Translations under genes and position numbers: made by a program
Part shown: piece by piece, positions 1 to 6,917 of the stretch
Numbering within the stretch: position 1 is the stretch's first letter
How the letters are laid out: every line of letters starts with the position of its first letter
Source: Phoenicibacter congonensis
GTDB taxonomy: Bacteria > Actinomycetota > Coriobacteriia > Coriobacteriales > Eggerthellaceae
Length of the DNA: 14,497 nt
Direction: 5' to 3'
NCBI GenBank assembly: GCA_030530045.1
Contig: JAUMVS010000022.1
Span: forward strand, 1 to 14,497
The notes under the pieces: generated by a model
The model's input: only the letters and a program-made list of their open reading frames with translations
The model's database searches: none
What the model was told of the DNA's origin: nothing

Positions 1-2
1 CG

Positions 3-1802
3 TTTACTAGCTCAAGCGCGTCAGTTAGCGGAAACGGGGTTAGCGCTCAAGGCTCGGTGGTGACAATTACCGAGGCGGGAACATATGTCGTGAGCGGCAC
101 TTCCGCCAATGGACAGATTGTCGTGAACACCGCCGATGATGCAAAAGTGCTGCTCGTGTTGGCGGGCGTGAACTTGACCTGCGATTCTAGCGCATGCATC
201 GATGTGGAAAACGCCGACAAGGTGTTTGTGACGCTCGCTGATGGAACGACAAACAACCTGCAAGACGGCTCGAGTTTTGTCGTAGCCGATGACGCAGAAA
301 TTGACGCGACAATCTACAGCAAATGCGACCTCACATTTAACGGCACAGGAACGCTTTCTGTCACAGCCACGGCAGGTCATGCAATTCATTCAAAAGATGA
401 CTTGCGTTTCACGGGCGGCAACTACTCAATCAATTCTGCAAAAACTGGCATCTACGGAAAAGACAGCGTGATGATCAAAGATGGCACGTTCAATGTCACT
501 TCTGCAACCGACTGCATCAAGTCGTCGAACGACGAAAAGGACGGCAAAGGTTTCGTCTACGTCGCAGGCGGAACATTCACATTGAAGTCAACCGACAAAG
601 GAATTCAGGCCTCTAAACTTGTTTATCTCGAGAGCGGAACGCTTGCAGTTGAAAGCACCGACGACACGATTCATAGCGACGACTCTTGCTTGCTAAACGG
701 CGCAAACTTGACTCTCACAGCTGGCGATGACGCTGTGCATGCCGACTCGAGACTTGAGGTTCGCGCAGGCACAATTGATGTGAAATCTTGTTACGAGGGC
801 TTTGAGGCATCGGCTGTGACAATCTCGGGCGCAACATCTACTATTTATGCATCGGATGACGGCGTAAATGCAGCAACAAAATCAACCACGACGACCGATG
901 GCACAACTGACACAACCGACCAAAATCAAGCAAACAACCAGGGCTCAGCTCCTGAACAACCAAGTGGAACCACAGGTCAAACCAACGGAACAACTCCTCC
1001 AGACAAGCCAAGCGGTGACACTTCAACTAACGGAACTAATGGAACTCAGCAAGGCGGCACACAACCTTCTGGTGGCGGAAATGCACAACCTGGCTTGCAG
1101 AACGGTGCAACTGGTGACGCTAGTGAGCCAAACGTTGACAGTCAAGCAGGCACGCAGCCTGGCACGCAGCAGGGCGGCGGTGAAGGCGGAAGCCCATTTG
1201 GTTCCGACGATTCAATTCTTGCAATCACAGGTGGCACGCTCACGGTCTATGCAAGTGATGGTGACTGCATCGACTCTAACGGCAACATCGTGATGACAGG
1301 AGGCACAGTTACACTTTGTGGCCCATCAAACGACGGCAACAGCTCGCTTGACTATGACGGCACGGCAACCATCAGCGGCGGCGAATTCCTGGCAATTGGC
1401 TCAGCCGGTATGGCACAAACTTTCGGAAGCACTTCAACTCAGTGTTCAGTTTCAGCGACCGTGAGTGGCAATTCTGGAGATGTCGTGAGCGTGGTTGATG
1501 AGTCAGGTAACGTGATTTTGAGTTTCACGACTAACTGCAACTACTCATTCATCGAAGCAAGTTCATCGAAATTTGTTAGCGGCAGCACCTACAAAATCCT
1601 CGCTAATGGCACGGAACTCACAACTTTAACTGCTGGCACTTCTAACGGGAACAGCTCAATGACGCCTGGTAATAACGCAGGCGGGCCTGGCGGTGACCAG
1701 CAAGGCGGTGGCGCCCAACCTGGCGGCGGGCAAGGCGCACCATCGGGCACACCTGGCGAGCAAAATGGAACAACTTCAGCGAACTCAACACAGGTGAGCT
1801 AG
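3..1802 (+). CDS. Secreted carbohydrate-binding (Cthe_2159-like) beta-helix protein, N-terminus outside window
   Basis: The reading frame is open to the left edge, so the signal peptide and true start are missing; the GTG codons at 57 and 60 lie inside the protein. The visible start, ITEAGTYVVSG followed by GQIVVN and a DDAKVLLVLAGV stretch, matches my memory of the Cthe_2159 (DUF4353) family, a parallel beta-helix reported to bind acidic polysaccharide and calcium. Short turns recur (TDKGIQAS, TDDTIHSDD, GDDAVHADS, SDDGVNAA, DGDCIDSNG), as expected for stacked coils with acidic metal-binding turns. A Thr/Gln/Asn/Pro/Gly-rich segment of about 110 residues (about 870-1200) splits the helix, and a second Gly/Gln-rich tail (about 1680-1780) ends the protein. 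No LPxTG motif or C-terminal membrane anchor is visible. Likely exported and surface-associated; the ligand is unknown. Family fairly sure, role inferred. Confidence 0.8.
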   Translation, partial: FTSSSASVSGNGVSAQGSVVTITEAGTYVVSGTSANGQIVVNTADDAKVLLVLAGVNLTCDSSACIDVENADKVFVTLADGTTNNLQDGSSFVVADDAEIDATIYSKCDLTFNGTGTLSVTATAGHAIHSKDDLRFTGGNYSINSAKTGIYGKDSVMIKDGTFNVTSATDCIKSSNDEKDGKGFVYVAGGTFTLKSTDKGIQASKLVYLESGTLAVESTDDTIHSDDSCLLNGANLTLTAGDDAVHADSRLEVRAGTIDVKSCYEGFEASAVTISGATSTIYASDDGVNAATKSTTTTDGTTDTTDQNQANNQGSAPEQPSGTTGQTNGTTPPDKPSGDTSTNGTNGTQQGGTQPSGGGNAQPGLQNGATGDASEPNVDSQAGTQPGTQQGGGEGGSPFGSDDSILAITGGTLTVYASDGDCIDSNGNIVMTGGTVTLCGPSNDGNSSLDYDGTATISGGEFLAIGSAGMAQTFGSTSTQCSVSATVSGNSGDVVSVVDESGNVILSFTTNCNYSFIEASSSKFVSGSTYKILANGTELTTLTAGTSNGNSSMTPGNNAGGPGGDQQGGGAQPGGGQGAPSGTPGEQNGTTSANSTQVS

Positions 1803-1840
1803 GCAAAAGCCAACTGGCAATTTAGATAACCTCCCCATTC

Positions 1841-1890
1841 AAAACCTGCAAGGCGACAACTGGCATTCGCGTTGCAGGTTTTGTTTCTTT
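1841..1890 (+). terminator. Intrinsic terminator of the beta-helix protein gene
   Basis: A perfect 11-bp stem (AAAACCTGCAA at 1841-1851 with TTGCAGGTTTT at 1872-1882) is followed by a T-rich run, GTTTCTTTT. The first arm starts 38 bases after the stop codon. The A-rich 5' arm and T-rich 3' flank fit a Rho-independent terminator that insulates the arginine-linked genes downstream. Confidence 0.85.
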
Positions 1891-1920
1891 TATGCGAAAC
1901 AAAACTCTTTAGCCAGCGTG

Positions 1921-1952
1921 TGGCATGCCAATTTTGAAAAACTCGATAGAAT
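1921..1952 (+). promoter_or_regulatory. Candidate promoter with a palindromic operator before the carbamoyltransferase gene
   Basis: TAGAAT at 1947-1952 resembles a -10 hexamer. There is no consensus -35; the place where it should lie (about 1924-1929) is inside the perfect 10-bp palindrome TGGCATGCCA (1921-1930). A protein bound to this palindrome would occlude or replace the -35 contact. The predicted transcript would have a leader of about 75 bases. It is read from sequence only, without comparison to a known operator, and it does not match the ArgR box as I know it. Confidence 0.4.
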
Positions 1953-1977
1953 TAAATAAACGGTGGTTGTCAAATCT

Positions 1978-2008
1978 CTCGCAAATCTTTGTTTTTTCGC
2001 GAGTTTTT
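1978..2008 (+). promoter_or_regulatory. Attenuator-like hairpin in the carbamoyltransferase leader
   Basis: CTCGC (1978-1982) pairs with GCGAG (1999-2003), extendable by three A-T pairs around a bulged C, and five T residues follow directly (2004-2008). It lies between the candidate -10 box and the ribosome binding site, so it could stop transcription early. The stem is short and the loop large, so it may also be fortuitous. Confidence 0.3.
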
Positions 2009-2032
2009 CGTCTTTCTTGAAAGGAACACACA

Positions 2033-3037
2033 ATGGCGGTATCACTCAGCGGGCGTCATTTTTTGAAGCTTCTTGATTTCTCTACAGAAGAAATTAATTA
2101 CTTGCTCGACCTTGCAAAAGAGCTAAAGCGCCTTAAAAAAGAGGGTGTTCCGCATCGCTTTTTAGAAGGCAAAAACATAGTCCTGCTTTTTGCAAAAACT
2201 TCAACAAGAACGCGCTGCTCTTTTGAGGTTGGCGCAATGGATTTAGGAATGGGAGTCACCTACCTCGACCCTGAGTCATCACAGATGGGGAAGAAGGAGT
2301 CGATTGAAGACACAGCACGCGTGCTTGGCCGCTTCTATGACGGAATTGAATTTCGTGGCTTTGCGCACTCTGATGTTGAAGCTCTGGCCGCTAACGCTGG
2401 CGTTCCTGTTTGGAATGGCCTCACAACCGAGTGGCATCCAACACAAATGCTAGCCGATGTTTTGACTATGCAAGAGGCTTTTGGCGATGACCTGAGGGGC
2501 AAAAAGCTGGTGTTTATGGGAGACGCTTCTAATAACGTAGCTCGTTCTCTCATGGTGATTTGCACAAAGCTTGGTATCAACTTTGTTGCTTGCTGCCCTG
2601 AGTCGAACGCACCAGGTCAAGACGTGATTGACGCTTGCACTCCAATTGCAAAAGAAAATGGCTGCACAATTACCATCACACCAAATGTTGACGAAGCAGT
2701 TTGCGGGGCGCATGTGATTTACACCGACGTGTGGGTGTCGATGGGTGAGCCTGACGAAGTTTGGGAATCACGCATTCACGATTTGCAGCCCTACCGCGTC
2801 ACTTCTGAGCTAATGGCAAAGGCTGACCCAAGTGCAATCTTTCTGCATTGCTTGCCAGCTTTCCACGACACCGACACGACAATCGGTGCGAAAATCGCTG
2901 AAAAATTCGGCGTTACCGAGATGGAAGTTACCGATGAAGTGTTTGAGTCGCCTCAATCACACGTCTTCGAACAAGCAGAAAACAGAATGCACACAATCAA
3001 AGCGATTATGTATGCAACCCTAAAGCCAAAAGACTAA
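2033..3037 (+). CDS. arcB: Ornithine carbamoyltransferase, catabolic (ArcB-like) type
   Basis: A complete 334-residue protein of usual OTCase length. It interconverts ornithine plus carbamoyl phosphate with citrulline plus phosphate in the cytoplasm. The carbamoyl-phosphate motif STRTR is at residues 57-61, HPTQ at 135-138, the ornithine-binding SMG loop (D232 with SMG at 236-238) is intact, and HCLP is at 272-275. The SMG loop argues against putrescine carbamoyltransferase. Stretches such as the GIEFRG and PVWNGLT segments recall catabolic ArcB enzymes more than anabolic ArgF, but without arcA or arcC in view the direction is not proved. The ATG at 2033 has an AAAGGAAC ribosome site at 2020-2027. 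The next genes, an arginine-type amidinotransferase and a transporter, suggest arginine/ornithine metabolism. Enzyme class sure; arcB versus argF uncertain. Confidence 0.93.
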   Translation: MAVSLSGRHFLKLLDFSTEEINYLLDLAKELKRLKKEGVPHRFLEGKNIVLLFAKTSTRTRCSFEVGAMDLGMGVTYLDPESSQMGKKESIEDTARVLGRFYDGIEFRGFAHSDVEALAANAGVPVWNGLTTEWHPTQMLADVLTMQEAFGDDLRGKKLVFMGDASNNVARSLMVICTKLGINFVACCPESNAPGQDVIDACTPIAKENGCTITITPNVDEAVCGAHVIYTDVWVSMGEPDEVWESRIHDLQPYRVTSELMAKADPSAIFLHCLPAFHDTDTTIGAKIAEKFGVTEMEVTDEVFESPQSHVFEQAENRMHTIKAIMYATLKPKD

Positions 3038-3052
3038 TTTAAGTCTTTTTCG
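3028..3052 (+). terminator. Probable weak terminator overlapping the end of the carbamoyltransferase gene
   Basis: AAAAGACT (3028-3035) pairs with AGTCTTTT (3042-3049) across a 6-base loop, and the T run carries on to 3050. The 5' arm overlaps the last codons and the stop. The stem is A/T-rich, so efficiency may be modest and some read-through into the amidinotransferase gene is possible. Confidence 0.5.
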
Positions 3053-3111
3053 AGGCCTCATTTTTTCGCTTCTTAAGTTGCATTTTTTAAACTAAAAACT
3101 AGAGCATGTTT

Positions 3112-3137
3112 AATTGTTCTATAATGCAAAATTGTTC
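3112..3137 (+). promoter_or_regulatory. -10 box flanked by direct repeats, amidinotransferase promoter
   Basis: A consensus TATAAT stands at 3120-3125. The octamer AATTGTTC abuts it on the left (3112-3119) and is repeated at 3130-3137, where transcription would start, giving an 18-base period. No good -35 hexamer is visible at the usual distance, which suggests an activator or a regulated promoter. The predicted mRNA leader is about 55 bases. Confidence 0.5.
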
Positions 3138-3177
3138 AAATCCAAAAAATATTTTTTGCTCGATTTGTTGTTTCTTT

Positions 3178-3185
3178 AAGGAGGA
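3178..3185 (+). promoter_or_regulatory. Near-perfect Shine-Dalgarno for the amidinotransferase
   Basis: AAGGAGGA lies three bases before the ATG at 3189 and is the longest anti-SD match on the plus strand here. It fixes the start codon and suggests strong translation. Confidence 0.8.
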
Positions 3186-3188
3186 AAA

Positions 3189-4334
3189 ATGACAAAAATC
3201 GTAAACTCATGGAACGACTGGGATCCGCTGAAGCACGTCATCGTTGGTCGCTGCGACAATGGCATGATTCCACCAGAGGAGCCTGCTACTTCTGAGAAAG
3301 TTCCAGTAGACTCTGACATGCGCGGCATGTGGGGACTTCGCCCACTTCGCACAGTTGAGGCTGGCAACGCTGCTCTTGATCGCCTCGTAAAAATCCTCGA
3401 GGACCGCGGCATTAAAGTTGACCGTCCAACACCACTTCAGTGGAATCAGAAAATCGCTACACCTGACTTTACAAACGACTCAATGATGGGCTGCATGCCT
3501 CCTCGTGACATCCTTCTGACTGTTGGTAACGAGATCATGGCTTCTGCTAACTCATTCCGCTGCCGTTACTTTGAGTACCTCGCATACTGGCCACTCATGG
3601 AGCAGTACTTCGAGGAGGACCCAGAGTTCAAGTGGACTCAGGCACCTCGCCCTCGCTTGACCGACAAATCATACAAACACAACTACTACGATGAGTCAAT
3701 TTCTCTTGAAGAGCGCCTTCAGCGCACCGCTGCAAAAGACTTCGTTACAACAGAAGTTGAGCCAATGTGGGATGCTGCTGACTGGATGCGTATGGGCAAA
3801 GACATCTTTGTTCAGCACGGCCTCACAACAAACCGTGCAGCAATGGACTGGATGCAGAGATATTACCCAGACCTCCGCATTCACGCTGTTAACTTCCCTG
3901 GCGACCCATATCCAATCCACATCGACGCAACATTCGTTCCACTGCGTCCAGGCCTGATCATCAACAACCCTGTTCGTCCTCTTCCTGAAGAACAGCGCGC
4001 AATCTTTGAAGCAAACGATTGGCAAATCGTTGAAGCTGCTCAGCCTGCTCACTCAGAGCCACCTGAGCTTTGCTACTCAAGCGTATGGCTGTCAATGAAC
4101 TGCCTCGTTCTTGACCCTAAGACTGTTGTCGTTGAGGCTTCTGAGAAATACCAGATGGAGCAGATGGACAAACTCGGAATGAACGTTATTCCTTGCGACC
4201 TTCGTGACGCCTATCCATTCGGTGGCGGTCTTCACTGCTGCACTGCTGACGTTTATCGTGAGGGTGGCTGTGAGGATTACTTCCCTAACAGAGTTAAGGA
4301 CACAACACTTGTTCGTCCTGAAATGTGGGACTAA
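3189..4334 (+). CDS. AGAT-like L-arginine amidinotransferase (acceptor uncertain)
   Basis: 381 residues. The family transfers the amidino group of arginine to an amine, releasing ornithine, through a covalent Cys-amidino intermediate in a five-bladed propeller. Recalled human AGAT blocks are recognisable in order: PRDILLTVGNE (D107), FVTTE with the GKDIF block (D205), HIDATF (H244, D246), NNPVRP (R263), SSVWLSMN (S297/S298), and GGGLHC (nucleophile C350). All catalytic positions I know from the human enzyme are kept. The acceptor-contacting loop is not: it reads DPYPIH where human has DPNPMH, so Y241 and I243 replace human N300 and M302. This makes an acceptor other than glycine likely. It is not an arginine deiminase: the overall pattern is AGAT/StrB1/CyrA/AmtA type. 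Placed between OTCase and an MHS transporter, with its own promoter, strong ribosome site and terminator. Family very sure; substrate open. Confidence 0.9.
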   Translation: MTKIVNSWNDWDPLKHVIVGRCDNGMIPPEEPATSEKVPVDSDMRGMWGLRPLRTVEAGNAALDRLVKILEDRGIKVDRPTPLQWNQKIATPDFTNDSMMGCMPPRDILLTVGNEIMASANSFRCRYFEYLAYWPLMEQYFEEDPEFKWTQAPRPRLTDKSYKHNYYDESISLEERLQRTAAKDFVTTEVEPMWDAADWMRMGKDIFVQHGLTTNRAAMDWMQRYYPDLRIHAVNFPGDPYPIHIDATFVPLRPGLIINNPVRPLPEEQRAIFEANDWQIVEAAQPAHSEPPELCYSSVWLSMNCLVLDPKTVVVEASEKYQMEQMDKLGMNVIPCDLRDAYPFGGGLHCCTADVYREGGCEDYFPNRVKDTTLVRPEMWD

Positions 4335-4381
4335 TTTAGCTGCTTAGCGCTAGCGAACTTTTCAGTTAAATCGCCTAGTTT

Positions 4382-4417
4382 AGGGCTGCATGTTGCTTTG
4401 GCACTGCAGCCCTTTTT
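4382..4417 (+). terminator. Strong intrinsic terminator after the amidinotransferase
   Basis: AGGGCTGCA (4382-4390) pairs perfectly with TGCAGCCCT (4405-4413), followed by a T run to 4417. It separates the amidinotransferase from the transporter gene, which must therefore use read-through or a promoter within 4418-4470. I see no convincing -35/-10 pair there. Confidence 0.88.
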
Positions 4418-4479
4418 CATGTTTCGCCTGCTGGCGTGTTAAACTTTAAGTTCTTGTTTTTAATGAAAGGACAGCGCTG

Positions 4480-5823
4480 GTGGGCGACATATCTAACATT
4501 AGTGAGCACGAAAAACAGGCGATGCTCAAAAAAGTCGTGTTTTCATCATTCCTTGGAAACTTCATCGAATGGTTTGATTACGCAAGTTATTCCTATTTCG
4601 CGGTGACTATCGGTCTGGTCTTTTTTCCGGAAGGCGACCCGCTTGTAAACACAATGTCGGCCTTCGCGGTGTTTGCTCTTTCGTTCTTAGTGCGCCCAAT
4701 TGGTGCTCTGTTCTGGGGAAACATGGGCGACAAGAAGGGAAGGAAGTGGACACTTTCAATCTCGATTCTTGTAATGACGACCGCAACTTTTTTGATTGGT
4801 TGCTTGCCAAGTTACGCCTCGATTGGTTTTGTGGCGCCGCTTCTGCTTCTTCTTTGCCGTTGCGTTCAGTCGTTTAGTGCGTCAGGTGAATATGCAGGCG
4901 CTTCGACGTTCATTGCGGAATATGCTCCAAAGGAAAAGCGCGGCCTTTATGTTTCAGCTGTTCCAGCATCGACTGCAACCGGACTTCTCATCGGTTCATT
5001 CTTTGCGACAGCAATGTTTGCAGCATTTGGCGGAAGCAATGCCGACTTCGTAGTTTCTTGGGGCTGGAGAATTCCTTTCTGGATTGCTCTTCCTCTCGGC
5101 TGGATTACAAACTACATCAGAACTCATTTGGCCGACTCGCCAGTTTATGAGCAAATGCGTGCGGCAGCAGAAGGCTCAGGCGCAACTGCAGAAGCTAAAA
5201 CGCCAGTTCGCGATGTTATTTTTAAGTATCCAAAAACCACTCTCATTTGCTTCGGCACTGCAATGCTAAACGCAATTGGTTTTTACGCAGTGCTCACATT
5301 TATGCCATCCTACCTCGAAACTGTTTTGCTCTACGATGCAGCACACGCTGGCACCATCACCACAATCGTGCTCGTTGCCTACATCGCATTTATTTTCATG
5401 TCGGGCTGGATTTCCGATCACTTCGGCAGAAAAAGAATGCTCACAATTGCAGCTGCTGGCTTCATTGTTCTCACAGTTCCATGCTTTATGCTGATGTCCA
5501 CCATGCAGTTTGTTGTCATTCTTGCGGCAGAAATCGTCATGGCAATTCTTCTCTGCATCAACGACGGCACGCTTGCAAGCTACCTCTCCGAGCAATATCC
5601 AACTGAGATTCGCTTCACTGGTTTTGCGTTCACATTCAATCTTGCAAACGCAATCTTTGGCGGCTCATGTTCAATGATTTGTTTGTGGCTCGTGAAAGTG
5701 ACGCATAACGAACTTGCTCCTGCGTTTTACTTCATCGCTATTGCAGTCATTGCACTCGTAGCAATTCTTTGCTCGCGCGAGCACAGCGATGTTGAGCTCA
5801 CCGACGTAAAAATTGAGAAATAG
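4480..5823 (+). CDS. MHS-family (metabolite:H+ symporter) major facilitator transporter
   Basis: 447 residues with about twelve hydrophobic segments and a short hydrophilic N-terminus, an inner-membrane transporter. Family marks are the FLGNFIEWFDYASY opening of helix 1 (MHS/ProP/KgtP style), the loop 2-3 motif GNMGDKKGRKWT, and its weaker second-half copy GWISDHFGRKRM. The RCVQSFSASGEYAGA stretch in helix 4 is also typical of MHS carriers, which import osmolytes, dicarboxylates or aromatic acids with protons. The start is GTG at 4480, chosen because GAAAGGA (4465-4471) sits 8 bases upstream; an ATG at 4463 is in another frame. The neighbours suggest a guanidino compound, amino acid or acceptor amine as cargo, but sequence does not settle this. 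Family sure, substrate unknown. Confidence 0.88.
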   Translation: MGDISNISEHEKQAMLKKVVFSSFLGNFIEWFDYASYSYFAVTIGLVFFPEGDPLVNTMSAFAVFALSFLVRPIGALFWGNMGDKKGRKWTLSISILVMTTATFLIGCLPSYASIGFVAPLLLLLCRCVQSFSASGEYAGASTFIAEYAPKEKRGLYVSAVPASTATGLLIGSFFATAMFAAFGGSNADFVVSWGWRIPFWIALPLGWITNYIRTHLADSPVYEQMRAAAEGSGATAEAKTPVRDVIFKYPKTTLICFGTAMLNAIGFYAVLTFMPSYLETVLLYDAAHAGTITTIVLVAYIAFIFMSGWISDHFGRKRMLTIAAAGFIVLTVPCFMLMSTMQFVVILAAEIVMAILLCINDGTLASYLSEQYPTEIRFTGFAFTFNLANAIFGGSCSMICLWLVKVTHNELAPAFYFIAIAVIALVAILCSREHSDVELTDVKIEK

Positions 5824-5838
5824 TTTTTAGCCTTAACT

Positions 5839-5901
5839 AAGCTCCAGTTTATTCTCTTCAAGCTTGCCTCAAAACGTGGGTTTAAGCTTTAGTTTGTTCT
5901 C
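5839..5901 (+). repeat. Imperfect direct repeat and weak hairpin after the transporter gene
   Basis: An 18-base unit at 5839-5856 recurs at 5884-5901 with three mismatches (both copies start AAGCT and end TTCTC). Between and within them, AAGCTT at 5860-5865 and 5884-5889 can pair, with CCT/GGG stacked inside, forming a weak hairpin with a T-rich flank. This could be a poor terminator or a regulator site; nothing stronger marks the end of the transporter mRNA. Confidence 0.35.
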
Positions 5902-5987
5902 CCTTGGTGTGAACTTGGGGGTAAATTTCTGCATAAATTTAGCGCGTAATAAGCCTAGTTTAGACTCGCCATATTCGCGAAATGAAC

Positions 5988-5993
5988 TAGAAT
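5988..5993 (+). promoter_or_regulatory. -10 box placing transcription start on the patatin ATG (leaderless mRNA)
   Basis: TAGAAT ends six bases before the ATG at 6000, so a start seven bases downstream would fall on the A of ATG. No Shine-Dalgarno is present in the GAACTAGAATAAAGTC stretch before it. Leaderless mRNAs are common in actinobacteria. No clear -35 is visible. Confidence 0.5.
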
Positions 5994-5999
5994 AAAGTC

Positions 6000-6908
6000 A
6001 TGACTGATTCAAAGAAATATAGACCTCTACCTGCTCTTCCTACAGGTAAAGCAACCAAAAAAATCACAAGAGGATGTGCCGTTGTTGAAGGTGGCGCTTT
6101 TCGCGGAGTCTACTCCCAAGGCGTGCTTGACGCGCTCATGGAAAACGACATCAACATGGAAGCAACCATCGGTGTTTCAGCTGGCGCGATGTCTGGCATG
6201 TGTTACGTCGCTGGCAACATTGGACGTGCAATTCGCGTAAACACAAGCTACAGAAAGGACCCTCGCTACGTTGGTGTCCTTCCGCTCTTTACTGACTCGG
6301 GTGTCATCGGCTTTGACTTCGTGTTCAATGAGACGCCAAAAGTTCTCGATTTTGATTACGACCGTTTCTTTTCTCCTGAGCGCCGTTTTGCTGCTCTCGT
6401 TACAAATTGTGAGACTGGCAAGCCAGAAGCGATGGAGCGCGGCAAGTGCTCAAACATTTTCCAAGGCATTCGTGCCTCGGCCTCGATGCCCTATGTCTCA
6501 AAACCTGTGATGATTGACGGCGTGCCCTATCTTGACGGTGGCTGCTGCAGAAGCAACCCTTGGGACTGGGCAGTTGATGAGGGCTACGAAAAAATTCTTC
6601 TGATTAGAAACAGGCCAATTGGTTTTCGCCGTGAAGAGAAAATTGACCACAAGGCTCTCATGTATGAAAAAGAATTCCCAGTGCTGGCCGACATTATGAA
6701 AACCGATGCAGCGAACTTCAATCGCGAGTGCGAGGCGGGCGAGAAGGCTGCCGAGGAAGGCAAGGTGTTTTTGCTCTGCCCTGGCACGACCGAGACAGTT
6801 TCGCGTCTTGAGCCCGATGTTGAGCGCATGGAGCTGTTCTATTGGCTCGGCTATTATGAGACAATTGAAAAGATGGACGACATCAAAACCTATCTTGGCT
6901 TTCAATAA
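6000..6908 (+). CDS. Patatin-like phospholipase (RssA/YjjU type)
   Basis: 302 residues. Patatin-fold enzymes hydrolyse acyl esters of phospholipids with a Ser-Asp dyad. The oxyanion loop EGGAFRG (residues 30-36), the nucleophile elbow GVSAG with S60, and the catalytic DGG at 179-181 are all present with normal spacing, so the enzyme should be active. It resembles single-domain bacterial patatins of about 280-310 residues. There is no signal peptide or membrane segment, so it acts in the cytoplasm or at the inner face of the membrane. The first ATG is used because no other start precedes the conserved N-terminal strand, although it lacks a ribosome site (leaderless). The TAA overlaps the ribosome site of the next gene, so the two are translated from one mRNA. 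The substrate is unknown. Confidence 0.9.
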   Translation: MTDSKKYRPLPALPTGKATKKITRGCAVVEGGAFRGVYSQGVLDALMENDINMEATIGVSAGAMSGMCYVAGNIGRAIRVNTSYRKDPRYVGVLPLFTDSGVIGFDFVFNETPKVLDFDYDRFFSPERRFAALVTNCETGKPEAMERGKCSNIFQGIRASASMPYVSKPVMIDGVPYLDGGCCRSNPWDWAVDEGYEKILLIRNRPIGFRREEKIDHKALMYEKEFPVLADIMKTDAANFNRECEAGEKAAEEGKVFLLCPGTTETVSRLEPDVERMELFYWLGYYETIEKMDDIKTYLGFQ

Positions 6909-6917
6909 GGAGACTTA

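Noticed and set aside
868..1293. Overlapping 141-residue frame within the beta-helix gene
   Set aside because: Gln/Thr/Leu-rich translation of the low-complexity block in a second frame; no start signal or family resemblance.
3189..4334. Arginine deiminase, suggested by the neighbouring OTCase
   Set aside because: The order and wording of motifs (PRDILLTVGNE, HIDATF, GGGLHC) are those of AGAT-type amidinotransferases.
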